The notes below the pieces were generated by a model. The model searched no databases. It had not been told where the DNA came from and was given only the letters and a program-made list of their open reading frames with translations. Positions 10,747-18,750 of a DNA stretch of 64,000 nucleotides are shown piece after piece (the first letter of the stretch is position 1; each line of letters opens with the position of its first letter). This DNA is from Craurococcus roseus. Lineage in GTDB: Bacteria; Pseudomonadota; Alphaproteobacteria; Acetobacterales; Acetobacteraceae. The stretch covers positions 1 to 64,000 of the forward strand of contig NZ_BAAAFZ010000011.1 of the NCBI RefSeq assembly GCF_039523795.1, in the 5' to 3' direction. A program made the translations under genes and the position numbers.

Positions 10747-11898
10747 CTACGGAACGACCCGCGGCGAGTCGAGCCCCTCGCGCGCCGTTTCGGCGGCGAG
10801 CCAGTCCACCACGGCGCCCAGGGCGTCGCACTTGGCCAAGCCGCGGCCGCGCGCCTCATCGAAGGCGGCGACCTGGCGGTCGGCGCTGGTGCCGGAGGCG
10901 ACGATGGCGCGGGCGGCCTCCGCCTCGGCGGCGCAGCCCAGCGCGTCCGCGTCCTCCGCCACCAGGGCGAGGGCCCGCTCCAGGTGCTCCGCCACCGGCG
11001 CGGCGGAGGCGACGGCTTCGTCGATCAGGCTGGCGCGCGTCCCGTCCCGCTGCGCGCGCCAGAGGTTCTCGGCGGCGATGGCGCGCGAGGCCCCGGTCAT
11101 CCCCCTGTTCAAGTCCGGGCGGCGGTCGACCAGGCGCACGAGGCAGCGCCACAGCGCCGCGACGGCGAGCGTGTGGTCGAGGCTGGTGCAACTGTCGGCG
11201 ACGCGGAGCTCCAGCGTCGGGTACTTCACCGAGGGCCGCACCGCCCACCACAGGTAACTCGCGTCCGGAATGGCGCCCGCCGCGGTCATGACGCGCACGA
11301 GGCGCTCGTAGTCCTCCGGGCCGGCGAACAGCTCGGGCAGGCCGGTGCGCGGCATCTCGCCGAAGACGCTCAGCCGGTAGCCGGCGAGGCCCGTCGCGTG
11401 GCCCTGCCAGAAGGGCGAGGCGGCCGACAGCGCCAGGAGCAGCGGCATGAAGGGCATCAGGCGGTTCATCAGGTCCACCCGCGCTTCGGGCCGGGGCACC
11501 TCGACATGGACGTGCATCCCGCACACCACGGTGCGCCGGCCCACGAGGCGCAGTTCGCGCGCCAAGCCTTCGTAGCGGTCCTTCGCCGTGGGGCTCTGGC
11601 GCGTCCAGCGGGCGATGGGGTGGGTGCCGGCGGCGAAGACGAGGAGGCGCTGTTCCCGCGCGATCCCGGCCAAGCCGGCGCGCAGGCCGGCCAACACCTC
11701 GCGCGCTTTCCCAAAGCTGGCGGAGGGCGGCGTCGAGGCCTCCACCTGGAATTGCAGCAGCTCCCGCTCCGCCCCGGGCAGCCGCGCGCCGGCCGCGGCG
11801 TGGAAGGCTTCGAGGGCGCGGCGGCGCGGCGTGCCGCGGGTGGAGGCGTCGGCGAGGAAATACTCTTCCTCGATGCCGAAGCGGTAGGCCGTGTCCAA
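10747..11898 (-). CDS. YbdK-type carboxylate-amine ligase (glutamate-cysteine ligase family 2)
   Basis: A 383-residue ATP-grasp-like ligase of the GCS2/YbdK family, which joins a carboxylate to an amine; some members have weak glutamate-cysteine ligase activity. Recognisable blocks are FGIEEEYFLAD near the start, FAAGTHPIARW, GMHVHVEVPRPEARVD, the active-site stretch SAASPFWQGHATGLAGYR and KYPTLELRVADS. The natural start appears to be a TTG giving LDTAYRFGIEEE: AGGAG lies eight bases upstream and the resulting length matches the family, whereas a longer reading frame runs back over the divergent gene. Its true substrate is unknown. Possibly co-transcribed with the downstream receptor operon. 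Confidence 0.87.
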   Translation of the reverse strand: MDTAYRFGIEEEYFLADASTRGTPRRRALEAFHAAAGARLPGAERELLQFQVEASTPPSASFGKAREVLAGLRAGLAGIAREQRLLVFAAGTHPIARWTRQSPTAKDRYEGLARELRLVGRRTVVCGMHVHVEVPRPEARVDLMNRLMPFMPLLLALSAASPFWQGHATGLAGYRLSVFGEMPRTGLPELFAGPEDYERLVRVMTAAGAIPDASYLWWAVRPSVKYPTLELRVADSCTSLDHTLAVAALWRCLVRLVDRRPDLNRGMTGASRAIAAENLWRAQRDGTRASLIDEAVASAAPVAEHLERALALVAEDADALGCAAEAEAARAIVASGTSADRQVAAFDEARGRGLAKCDALGAVVDWLAAETAREGLDSPRVVP

Positions 11899-12037
11899 AG
11901 CGCGCGCTCCTGTCGGTGGAAGCGGGTCGATCCGCGTGAGATCCCGAACTCCCGGGGAGGCGCGGCGTTCAGACGGGACCGGCCCCGACCGCTCCGCGGG
12001 CCGCAGGAACGATCCAAGCAACGAAGGAGTTTCCGCC

Positions 12038-12541
12038 ATGGGCTTGCTGTCGAAGCCGATCAAGACGCTGGACGACCTGTTCGTCCACACGCTCCAGGAC
12101 ATCTACTACGCGGAGCAGCAGATCGCGAAGAACCTGCCCACCATGATCGGGAAGGCGACCGACCCGCAGCTCAAGCAGGGTTTCGAGACGCACCTGCAAG
12201 AGACGCAGAACCAGATCAAGCGGCTGGAGCAGGTGTTCCAGATGCACGGCCAGCCGGTGAAGGGCGTCACCTGCGCCGCCATGGACGGCATCCTCGAAGA
12301 AGCGACCGACACCATGAGCGACGTGGGCGACAAGGAGGTGCTCGACGCCGCCATGCTCTCGTCCGCGCAGGCGATCGAGCACTACGAGATCACCCGCTAC
12401 GGCACGCTGGTGGCCTTCGCCAAGCAGCTCGGGCGCGAGGACTGCGCTTCCGTGCTGCAACAGAACCTCGACGAGGAGAAGGCGACGGACAAGAAGCTCA
12501 CCGCCATCGCCGAGAGCAAGGTGAACCGCAAGGCCGCTTGA
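12038..12541 (+). CDS. YciE/YciF-family ferritin-like stress protein (DUF892)
   Basis: A 167-residue, almost all-helical protein of the DUF892 (YciE/YciF) family, ferritin-like four-helix bundles often induced under general stress. The opening KTLDDLFVHTLQDIYYAEQQI is the family signature, and Glu/His residues (YYAEQQ, THLQETQNQ, AIEHYE, DEEKATD) are in positions suited to a di-iron site. It has a clear GAAGGAG ribosome site. It diverges from the ybdK-like gene over 139 bases, and a strong GC hairpin follows the stop. Whether it binds iron or oxidises it has not been shown for most members. Confidence 0.9.
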   Translation: MGLLSKPIKTLDDLFVHTLQDIYYAEQQIAKNLPTMIGKATDPQLKQGFETHLQETQNQIKRLEQVFQMHGQPVKGVTCAAMDGILEEATDTMSDVGDKEVLDAAMLSSAQAIEHYEITRYGTLVAFAKQLGREDCASVLQQNLDEEKATDKKLTAIAESKVNRKAA

Positions 12542-12551
12542 CGGCGCCGAG

Positions 12552-12578
12552 GGGCCGCCGTCGCCGCGGCGGCGGCCC
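12552..12578. terminator. GC-rich hairpin between convergent genes
   Basis: Twelve-pair stem (GGGCCGCCG pairing with CGGCGGCCC and continuing inward, with one G-T pair and a 3-base loop) placed between the stop of the yciE-like gene and the stop of the convergent deaminase-like gene. There is no U-tract, so it may work as a bidirectional stem or only slow transcription. Confidence 0.5.
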
Positions 12579-12580
12579 TG

Positions 12581-13342
12581 TCACCCCGCCGGCAGCACGC
12601 GCTCCAGCGGGACGCCGCGGCAGTCCATCTCGTATTCGAGGTCCCGCACCGGCGGGCGGCAGAACTGCCAGGTGAGGCCGTGCCGGGCCGCGCTTCTGCG
12701 TGCCACCTCGTCCGCCAGGAACGGGTGGATGTCGTGGACGGTGTAGGCCTGGACGGCGGTGGTGTCCGCCCAGCCGAAGCCGCCCAGCGCGGCCATGCGC
12801 CGCTCCATCTCGCCCAGCACCCAGCGCGCCTTCTCGCGCAGGCCGGCGGGCGAGGTGTCGCCGAGCGCGACGATGTGGTCGCGGTAGTTGGCGTGGCCCT
12901 CGGCCGCCTCGCCGCTGCCGGCTACGACGAAGGAGGGTGGCGCGTCCGCGTCCGGCACCGTGTAGCAGAAGGCGTGGAAGGCGGGCGCGGGAGGCGGCGA
13001 CACCTCGGGACAGACGTTGGAGCGCGCCACCGGGTTGCGGCCGTCCACGAACAGGCCCCACCCGGTCAGCACCTGTCCGTACTCGTGGTTGAAGGCGCGG
13101 AAGCCGTCCTCGGTGAAGGGCTCCGGCGAGCGCAGTTCGCAGGCGCAGAAGGCGGCCTTGGGACGGCCGGCGGCCTCCAGCGCGGCGGCGATCCGCGCGA
13201 AGCCCTCAGCGAGCGGCACCGGTTCGGCGAAGCGGATGCGCTCGATGCGGAAGCCAGGCTCGGCGGCGACGCCGGCCGAGTACTGGAACACGCCGGGCAC
13301 GAACCGGAACCCGCCTGCCGAAACCGCGATCGTCGAGGCCAT
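12581..13342 (-). CDS. RidA-like deaminase, CnbZ (2-aminomuconate deaminase) type
   Basis: A 253-residue protein resembling the CnbZ branch of the RidA/YjgF superfamily, annotated as 2-amino-5-chloromuconate deaminase. Features: GGFRFVPGVFQYSAGVAAEPG at the N-terminus, FCACELRSPEPFTEDGFRAFN, RSNVCPEVSPP, then the conserved GHANYRDHIVALGDTSPAGL, WADTTAVQAYTVHDIHPFL and a closing LEYEMDCRG. The ATG was chosen because GGAGGCGC precedes it and the protein then begins at the first strand. No other aromatic ring-cleavage genes are nearby, so deamination of aminomuconate is a family label rather than a demonstrated role here. Confidence 0.65.
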   Translation of the reverse strand: MASTIAVSAGGFRFVPGVFQYSAGVAAEPGFRIERIRFAEPVPLAEGFARIAAALEAAGRPKAAFCACELRSPEPFTEDGFRAFNHEYGQVLTGWGLFVDGRNPVARSNVCPEVSPPPAPAFHAFCYTVPDADAPPSFVVAGSGEAAEGHANYRDHIVALGDTSPAGLREKARWVLGEMERRMAALGGFGWADTTAVQAYTVHDIHPFLADEVARRSAARHGLTWQFCRPPVRDLEYEMDCRGVPLERVLPAG

Positions 13343-13512
13343 CCCCGCGCGCCTCCGTTGGAAACGGCAGCAGGGTCGGGCCGCGGCGGCGCGAGTCAAG
13401 CCGGGGCCGGAACCCTCCCCCGCGCCGGTCGTTGCAAACCGAGAGCGTTTGCGGGGGGGGGACACGTGGCTGAGGTCGTCGCGGTTTCCTGGCGGGGCTG
13501 CTGCTCGGGGCG

Positions 13513-13698
13513 GTGCCGCTCGTGGCGGCAGAGGCCGCGCCGGCGGAGGACCTGCTCGTGCCGGCGCAGTACTACGGCCCGCCGCCCCGCCGAGGCCGCC
13601 GCCGGCGCCGCTGCTGGACCGAGCGGCGCCCGGTTGTCACCTACGACCGCTTCGGCCGTCCGCGCCGGCGCGTTGTGGCGCGCGAGGTCTGCCGGTGA
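13513..13698 (+). CDS. possible small secreted Arg-rich protein (start uncertain)
   Basis: Sixty-one residues from the first GTG: VPLVAAEAAPAEDLL, then a Pro/Tyr stretch (AQYYGPPPRRG), an Arg cluster and two cysteines (RRCW and EVCR). Just upstream in the same frame are codons for GRRGFLAGLLLGA, which would complete a normal signal peptide, but they are preceded by a TGA (13471-13473) and contain no ATG, GTG or TTG. Either it starts at a CTG, the start codon has been lost, or a nearby 8-G run has a base-call error. No homologue recognised. Confidence 0.35.
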   Translation: MPLVAAEAAPAEDLLVPAQYYGPPPRRGRRRRRCWTERRPVVTYDRFGRPRRRVVAREVCR

Positions 13699-13739
13699 GA
13701 AGGCTCTCTGCAATGTAACGGTGAGGCTGAGCCTTATGC

Positions 13740-14156
13740 TCAAGCAGCAACCGTCTCGCCGAATGCTTTGCGGATGACCGGCAGTATAGAGTCTTCGGGC
13801 CCTACCCAATGAGCAGCGATGGCGCGCACGAAGCTGTCCGGCTCCGTCGGCCATCCGCTGCTGGCGACCGTTTCGCTGTAGATCGCCAGCAGCGCCGCAA
13901 GTCTCTGGTGGTCAAAGACATATAGCGCACCGCTCTTTATACAGCACTCGGCGGGACCAAGGACGAGCGCCGAAAGAGCTCTTGATTCGACTTCCGCAGC
14001 CAAATCCGCCACGTCCAGGCTCAGCACGTCGCGGATAGTGTACAGCGGCAGATAGCCGATACCCTTGTCGCGCCCGACCCGCCGAAGACTGCCCAAGACA
14101 CGCTCCCGCTCGTCGGTGGAGAGGTTCCAGTTCTCCGGTTCAGGAAGCACGCTCAT
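13740..14156 (-). CDS. unknown protein translationally coupled to aas
   Basis: A 138-residue protein I do not recognise. It reads MSVLPEPENWNLSTDERERV, then GRDKGIGYLPLYTIRDVLSL, ALSALVLGPAECCIKSGALY and a Trp-containing C-terminus; no signal peptide or membrane helix. Its ATG overlaps the TGA of the large acyltransferase/synthetase gene by one base (TGATG), which usually means translation coupling. Base use is odd: third positions are much less GC-rich than the neighbours (for example ATA, TAT, TTT and TCT-type codons), suggesting later acquisition. It may be a regulator or partner of the upstream enzyme or a passenger gene. Confidence 0.65.
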   Translation of the reverse strand: MSVLPEPENWNLSTDERERVLGSLRRVGRDKGIGYLPLYTIRDVLSLDVADLAAEVESRALSALVLGPAECCIKSGALYVFDHQRLAALLAIYSETVASSGWPTEPDSFVRAIAAHWVGPEDSILPVIRKAFGETVAA

Positions 14157-17100
14157 CAAACCGCGTGCTCCACCGCCTGCACCACTGCTGCCTCCGCCGC
14201 CATCCGCCGCACCGCCGCGAAATCGGTCTTGCCAGAGCCGAGCAGCGGTACGGCGCGGACCACGCGCACCTCGGCCGGCACCATCAGCTCCGCCGCGCCC
14301 TTGCCGCGGGCGTGGGCGGAGAAGGCGGCGCGCGTCGCGCCCGGCTGCTCCGTCAGCAGCACCACGCGCTCGCCCTTGCGGCCGTCGGGCAGCGACGCCG
14401 CCGCCGAGGCCACGCCGGGCCAGAGTTCCGCCGCCAGCGCCTCCACCGCCGCCAGCGACACCATCTCGCCGCCGATCTTGGCGAAGCGCTTGGCGCGGCC
14501 GCGGATGCGGACGAAGCCCTGCGCGTCGATGGAGACGATGTCGCCCGTGTCGTGCCAGCCGCCGGGCGGCGGGTCCAGCTCGCCCGGCCGGTCGGCGTGC
14601 AGGTAGCCGAGCATCACGTTCGCCCCGCGCACGTGGAGGCGCCCGCCGTCCTCGATGCCCGGTACCGGGTCGAGCCGCGCCTCGATGCCGGGCATCAAGC
14701 GACCGACGGTGCCGAAGCGGTTGGCCATGGGCGTGTTGAGGGCGAGGATCGGCGCCGTCTCGGTCACGCCGTAGCCCTCCAGCACGCGCAGGCCGAATTT
14801 CTCCAACCAGGTCTCGCGCGTCGAAGGCTTCACCGGCTCGGCGCCGGCCAGCACGTAGCGGACGGAGCGCAGGTCGTAGGAGTGCGCGGTGCGCGCGTAG
14901 CCGGAGAGGAAGGTGTCCGTGCCGAATAGGATGGTGGCGTTGGAGCCATAGATCAGCTCCGGCACCACGCGGTAGTGCAGCGGCGACGGGTAGAGGTACG
15001 CCGGCACGCCGGAGACGAGCGGCAGCACCAGCCCCGCCGTGAGCCCGAAGGAGTGGAACACGGGCAGCGCGTTGAACACGCGGTCCTCGCGCCCGAAGTC
15101 GATCCGCGCCGCCGCCTGCGCCGCGTTGGCGAGCAGGTTGCGGTGGCTCAGCACCACGCCCTTCGGCGTGCCCTCGGAGCCGGAGGTGAACAGGATCACC
15201 GCCGGGTCGTCAGGCGAGCGCTGCGCGAGGGGGCGCCCGCCGCGCAGCAGGCCGCGCAGCCGGTCCAGCGTGCCGATGCCTGCGCCCACGTCCTCCAGGA
15301 ACACCACGCGGGCGTGCTTGCCCAGTTCCTCCGCCAGCGCGCCCAGTTTGGCTTGTTCGAGGAAGCGGCGCGAGGTGACGACCGCGCCGACCTCCGCCGC
15401 GGCGCACGCGGCGCGCAGGTTGGCCGCGCCGGCGGTGAAGTTCAGCATCGCCGGCACGCGGCCCGCCGAGATCAAGCCGAGCACCGTGGCGGCGGCGGCG
15501 TTCGCGGTCGGCAGCAGCACGCCGACCGCCTCGCCCTCCGCCGCGAGCGGCGCCAGCTTGCGGCCGAGCACGTCGGCGCCGGCCAGCAGGCGGCGGTAGG
15601 AGAGCCTGCCGGAAAGCGGGTCCTCCACCGCCGTGCGGCCCTTGCCGTGGCGCGCGGCAGCGTCGGCGACGGCCTCGAACACCGTGCGGCCGATGGGCGT
15701 GGTGCGCCACACCAGGTCGGCCATCAGGTTCTGCAACGCCGCGCCGCCCGCCTCGCGCCGCTTGCGCCCGACCAGCGCCGGGTCGAGCGAGAGCCGCGCC
15801 GGCTCCAGCGCCGTCACCACCAGCTTGGGGAACAGGCGGCGGCGCACCTGGGTGTCGCGGAGGCGCGAGAAGGGCGAGGCCTCCAGCCCCTCGATGCGGA
15901 CGGGGAAGACCGGCGCGTCCGCCTTGTCGGCCACCAGCGCGGCGCCGTCGTACACCTTCATCATGCTGCCGGTGACGGTGAGGCGGCCTTCGGGGAAGAT
16001 CACCAGCGTCTCGCCGCGCTTCACCGCCTCGATCAGCGTGCGGGTGGCGAAGGGCTTGGTGGGGTCGAGCGGCAGGGCGCGGAACAGGCGCAGCGCCGGC
16101 CGCACCCACCAGCGCCGGGCGATGCCGGCATCGATGGCGAAGACCGGCTCGCGCTCCAGCAGCGCGACGGCGAGCGCGGCGTCCAGCCAGCTCACGTGGT
16201 TCAGCGCCACCACCGAGCGCGGGCCGGCTTCGGCCAGGTGCTCGGCGCCGCGCACCTCCAGGCGGTAGACGAGGCGAAACAGCATCCACAGCGCGTCGCG
16301 CGCCGGGTTCGTCGGTAGCGTGAACAGCATTAGCCCCGCGACCGCGAGGCTCGCCGCGCCGAGCAGGCCGAGCAGCGCCGCCGCTTGCAGGCCGAGGTGC
16401 TGCGCCAGCGCCAGCACGAGCGCGCCGCCCACCATGGCGCCGGCGGAAAGCACGTTCACGCCCGCCACCGCGCGGGCCCGCCGTTCGGCGCCGGACCACG
16501 CCTGCACCGCCGCGAAGGCCGGCACCACCACGAGGCCGCCCGCCGCCGCGACCAGGGCGAGGTCCAGCAGCGAGCGCGCCGCGCCCGGCCGCGCCAGGAA
16601 CGCGGACAGGTCGGCGGCGGGGGCGAGCGGCGCGAGGCCGCGCGTCGCCCACCACAGGTCGAGCAGCGCCGCGCCCATCAGGGCCGCGCCGAGGGCGCTC
16701 GGCAACAGGATGATGCGCCCGCCCGCGACGCCGGCCGCCAATGCCGAGCCGAGTCCGATGCCGACGGAGAAGGCGCACAAGGCCAGCGTCGCCGCGGCTT
16801 CCGTCCCGCCCAGCACGTCCTTGACCAGCGGCGGCAGCAGGGCGAGCGCCACGCTGCCCGCCAGCCAGAACCAAGTGGTGACGAGGCTCGCGCGCCACAC
16901 GCGGCCGTCGGCGCGCAGCTCGCGCAGCAGGTCGACGGTGGAGGCGAGGACGTTGCGGCGGACGGCGAGGCCCGGCGCCGCTTCGCCCGTCGGCGGGATC
17001 AGCCGCGCGGCGCCCCAGGACAGCAGCGCGAACAGCACCACCGCGCCGCCCACCGCCCACGCCGGCGCCGCGCCGCCCGCCACGGCCAGCCCGCCGGCGA

Positions 17101-17581
17101 TGGTGCCGCCGAGGATGGCGGCGAAGGTGGCGAATTCCACGAGCGCGTTCGCCGCCGTCAGCCGCTCGCGCGGCAGGTGGTCCGGCAGGATCGCGTACTT
17201 CACCGGCCCGAACAGGGCGGAGACGGTGCCGAAGCCCGCCAGCGCCACGAACAGCAGCGGCACGGAGGGCAGGACGAAGCCGAGCGCCGCCAAGCCCGCG
17301 ACGCCGATCTCCGCCCCCTTCAAGCGGCGCGCGAGCAGCGCCTTGTCGAAGCGGTCGGCCATCTCGCCCGCCAAGCCGGACAGCAGGAAAAAGGGCGCGA
17401 TGAACACCCCGCCGGCGAGGGCGACCATCGCCCCCGCCCCGTTCCCCGCCCCTTCGGCGCCGGCGCCCCAGAGGAGCAGGAAAACCAGCGCGTTCTTCAG
17501 CAGGTTGTCGTTGAAGGCGGACAGGAACTGGCACCAGAAGAGCGGCGCGAAGCGGCGCTCGGCCAGGAGGGGGCGGGTCAT
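14156..17581 (-). CDS. aas: LplT-PlsC-acyl-ACP synthetase fusion (2-acylglycerophosphoethanolamine acyltransferase)
   Basis: A 1141-residue three-part inner-membrane protein. Residues 1-420 form an MFS lysophospholipid flippase like LplT (FLSAFNDNLLKNALVF; LFGPVKYAILPDHL). About 440-620 is a PlsC acyltransferase with NHVSWLDA near 459 (HX4D) and FPEGRLT. About 640-1141 is an AMP-forming acyl-ACP synthetase (FTSGSEGTPKGVVLSH near 794; GYGVTETAP; WHDTGDI; GRAKRFAKIGGE). The fusion would import lysophospholipid, activate fatty acid and re-acylate on one chain. In E. coli LplT and Aas are separate; the fusion is known elsewhere. It follows pspA and yiaAB on the same strand with 34- and 38-base gaps, so membrane repair under stress is the likely role. 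Confidence 0.92.
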   Translation of the reverse strand: MTRPLLAERRFAPLFWCQFLSAFNDNLLKNALVFLLLWGAGAEGAGNGAGAMVALAGGVFIAPFFLLSGLAGEMADRFDKALLARRLKGAEIGVAGLAALGFVLPSVPLLFVALAGFGTVSALFGPVKYAILPDHLPRERLTAANALVEFATFAAILGGTIAGGLAVAGGAAPAWAVGGAVVLFALLSWGAARLIPPTGEAAPGLAVRRNVLASTVDLLRELRADGRVWRASLVTTWFWLAGSVALALLPPLVKDVLGGTEAAATLALCAFSVGIGLGSALAAGVAGGRIILLPSALGAALMGAALLDLWWATRGLAPLAPAADLSAFLARPGAARSLLDLALVAAAGGLVVVPAFAAVQAWSGAERRARAVAGVNVLSAGAMVGGALVLALAQHLGLQAAALLGLLGAASLAVAGLMLFTLPTNPARDALWMLFRLVYRLEVRGAEHLAEAGPRSVVALNHVSWLDAALAVALLEREPVFAIDAGIARRWWVRPALRLFRALPLDPTKPFATRTLIEAVKRGETLVIFPEGRLTVTGSMMKVYDGAALVADKADAPVFPVRIEGLEASPFSRLRDTQVRRRLFPKLVVTALEPARLSLDPALVGRKRREAGGAALQNLMADLVWRTTPIGRTVFEAVADAAARHGKGRTAVEDPLSGRLSYRRLLAGADVLGRKLAPLAAEGEAVGVLLPTANAAAATVLGLISAGRVPAMLNFTAGAANLRAACAAAEVGAVVTSRRFLEQAKLGALAEELGKHARVVFLEDVGAGIGTLDRLRGLLRGGRPLAQRSPDDPAVILFTSGSEGTPKGVVLSHRNLLANAAQAAARIDFGREDRVFNALPVFHSFGLTAGLVLPLVSGVPAYLYPSPLHYRVVPELIYGSNATILFGTDTFLSGYARTAHSYDLRSVRYVLAGAEPVKPSTRETWLEKFGLRVLEGYGVTETAPILALNTPMANRFGTVGRLMPGIEARLDPVPGIEDGGRLHVRGANVMLGYLHADRPGELDPPPGGWHDTGDIVSIDAQGFVRIRGRAKRFAKIGGEMVSLAAVEALAAELWPGVASAAASLPDGRKGERVVLLTEQPGATRAAFSAHARGKGAAELMVPAEVRVVRAVPLLGSGKTDFAAVRRMAAEAAVVQAVEHAV

Positions 17582-17619
17582 GGCGGGGTGTCCCTAGTGC
17601 TGCGGCGTGGCGGCTTCGG

Positions 17620-17898
17620 TCAGGCGCCGCGCTCGGCCTTGGCGAGCAATTCCTCGACCCGGGCCTCCTCGATGCGCTTGTGCAGGCGCGTCCCCTCGTG
17701 CCGGTCGCGCGCCGTCTTGGCGATGGTGAAGCTGGACTGCACCAGCATCATCATGCCGATGGCCATGTAGCCGCGCGTGGCCAGGTCCACGGGCAGGAAC
17801 AGGACGCCCAGGGCCACCATCGCCACCGAGGCGGCGAAGGAGACGTAGGTGAAGGCGACCCAGGCGCCGGAGTCCGTCTGGTGCGGCTGGTTGTTCAT
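17620..17898 (-). CDS. YiaA/YiaB family two-helix inner-membrane protein
   Basis: A 92-residue YiaAB-domain protein: a short polar N-terminus (MNNQPHQTDSGAW), two hydrophobic helices (WVAFTYVSFAASVAMVALGV and GYMAIGMMMLVQSSFTIAKT) and a charged cytosolic tail. The family is of unknown biochemical role and is often found beside pspA-like genes. AGAGGA precedes the ATG; a longer in-frame reading upstream runs into pspA in the wrong frame and is discarded. It lies 34 bases after pspA and 38 before aas, so one transcript is likely. Confidence 0.85.
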   Translation of the reverse strand: MNNQPHQTDSGAWVAFTYVSFAASVAMVALGVLFLPVDLATRGYMAIGMMMLVQSSFTIAKTARDRHEGTRLHKRIEEARVEELLAKAERGA

Positions 17899-17932
17899 CG
17901 CGGAGTCCTCTCTCGATTCTGTTGCGGGTTCG

Positions 17933-18640
17933 TTAACGGGTCGGTGCGGCGGTGCCGGCGGCGGAGGCGCGCAGGCGGGCGAGCACATCCGCCGCGGTGG
18001 GCCGGACGGGCCTGCCGAAGCCGGCCTCGGCCAGCTTCTCGGCGACGGAGGCGGGGCGGCGCTCGGCTTCCAGCCCGTCCAGCGCCTCCTGCGCCGCGGC
18101 GTCCTCGGCTTGGCGCGCCCGCAGCCGGGCGAGCGTCGCCTCCGCTTCGGCCAGCGTCGCCTCGTGCAGCGGCGCGGTGCCGAGCCGGTCCTCGTGCATC
18201 CCGCGCACCGCGTGGGCGGCGCGGGCGAGGCGGCGGCCGCGGTCGAGTTCGGCCAGCCGCGCATCGGCGTCCGCGACGATCCGGCGCAGGCGGGCGGCCT
18301 CGGCGGCGAACATCCCCTGGGCGGTCCGGCGCGCCGCCTGCTCGGCCTCCAGTCCGGCGATCGCCTCGGCGGCTTCCGTGGCGAGGTCTTCTCGGCCGGC
18401 GGCGAGGGCCTGCCGCGCCCGGTCCTCCAGGTCGGCGATCCGCTTGGCCGCCTCCTCGAGGCGCGGCGCCTCCTGCGCCTCCTGGGCCATGGCGAGGGCC
18501 AGGGCGCGTCGGGCGCGGCCCAGGGCGGCGGCGGCGTCCCGGATTTGCTGGTCGAGGAGCGGCAGGGCGTTATGGTCGGCCACCGCCTCGGCCGCTTCGG
18601 CCGCGCGGCCGCGGACAAGGGTCATGAACAGCTTGATCAT
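17933..18640 (-). CDS. PspA/IM30-family phage-shock-like protein
   Basis: A 235-residue coiled-coil protein of the PspA/IM30 family, peripheral membrane proteins that stabilise stressed membranes by oligomerising on them. The N-terminal amphipathic helix MIKLFMTLVRGRAAEAAEA and LPLLDQQIRDAAAALGRARR match the family; most of the rest is Ala/Arg/Glu-rich heptad coil, ending in a short variable tail. AAGGAGGT lies just upstream of the ATG, a very strong site. It is divergent from the TetR gene and preceded by the first of three TGAAC-N3-GTTCA operators, so it is probably repressed by that regulator rather than by a PspF system. Confidence 0.8.
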   Translation of the reverse strand: MIKLFMTLVRGRAAEAAEAVADHNALPLLDQQIRDAAAALGRARRALALAMAQEAQEAPRLEEAAKRIADLEDRARQALAAGREDLATEAAEAIAGLEAEQAARRTAQGMFAAEAARLRRIVADADARLAELDRGRRLARAAHAVRGMHEDRLGTAPLHEATLAEAEATLARLRARQAEDAAAQEALDGLEAERRPASVAEKLAEAGFGRPVRPTAADVLARLRASAAGTAAPTR

Positions 18641-18656
18641 CGGGGCACCTCCTTCT

Positions 18657-18726
18657 TGAACATCGTTCATAAGCAAAGCTACGCTGGATTATGAACGACG
18701 TTCAAGAAGAAAATGAACACGGTTCA
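18657..18726. promoter_or_regulatory. three TGAAC-N3-GTTCA operators between pspA and tetR
   Basis: Three perfect short palindromes lie in 70 bases: TGAAC-ATC-GTTCA (18657-18669), TGAAC-GAC-GTTCA (18692-18704) and TGAAC-ACG-GTTCA (18714-18726). The first two are themselves arms of a larger inverted repeat (17 of 18 bases paired, 20-base spacer). Either arm also offers TTGAAC as a -35-like element on each strand. This is the layout of an autoregulated TetR-type repressor controlling both divergent genes. Binding by the adjacent TetR is inferred from position. Confidence 0.75.
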
Positions 18727-18750
18727 GAAAACGGTCGGTCGGAAACCGCC

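Noticed and set aside
12001..12037. GGAAC-N18-GTT resembling an EcfG stress promoter before the yciE-like gene
   Set aside because: The GTT falls inside the ribosome binding site and the spacing is 18, not 16-17, so a promoter there could not give a usable leader.
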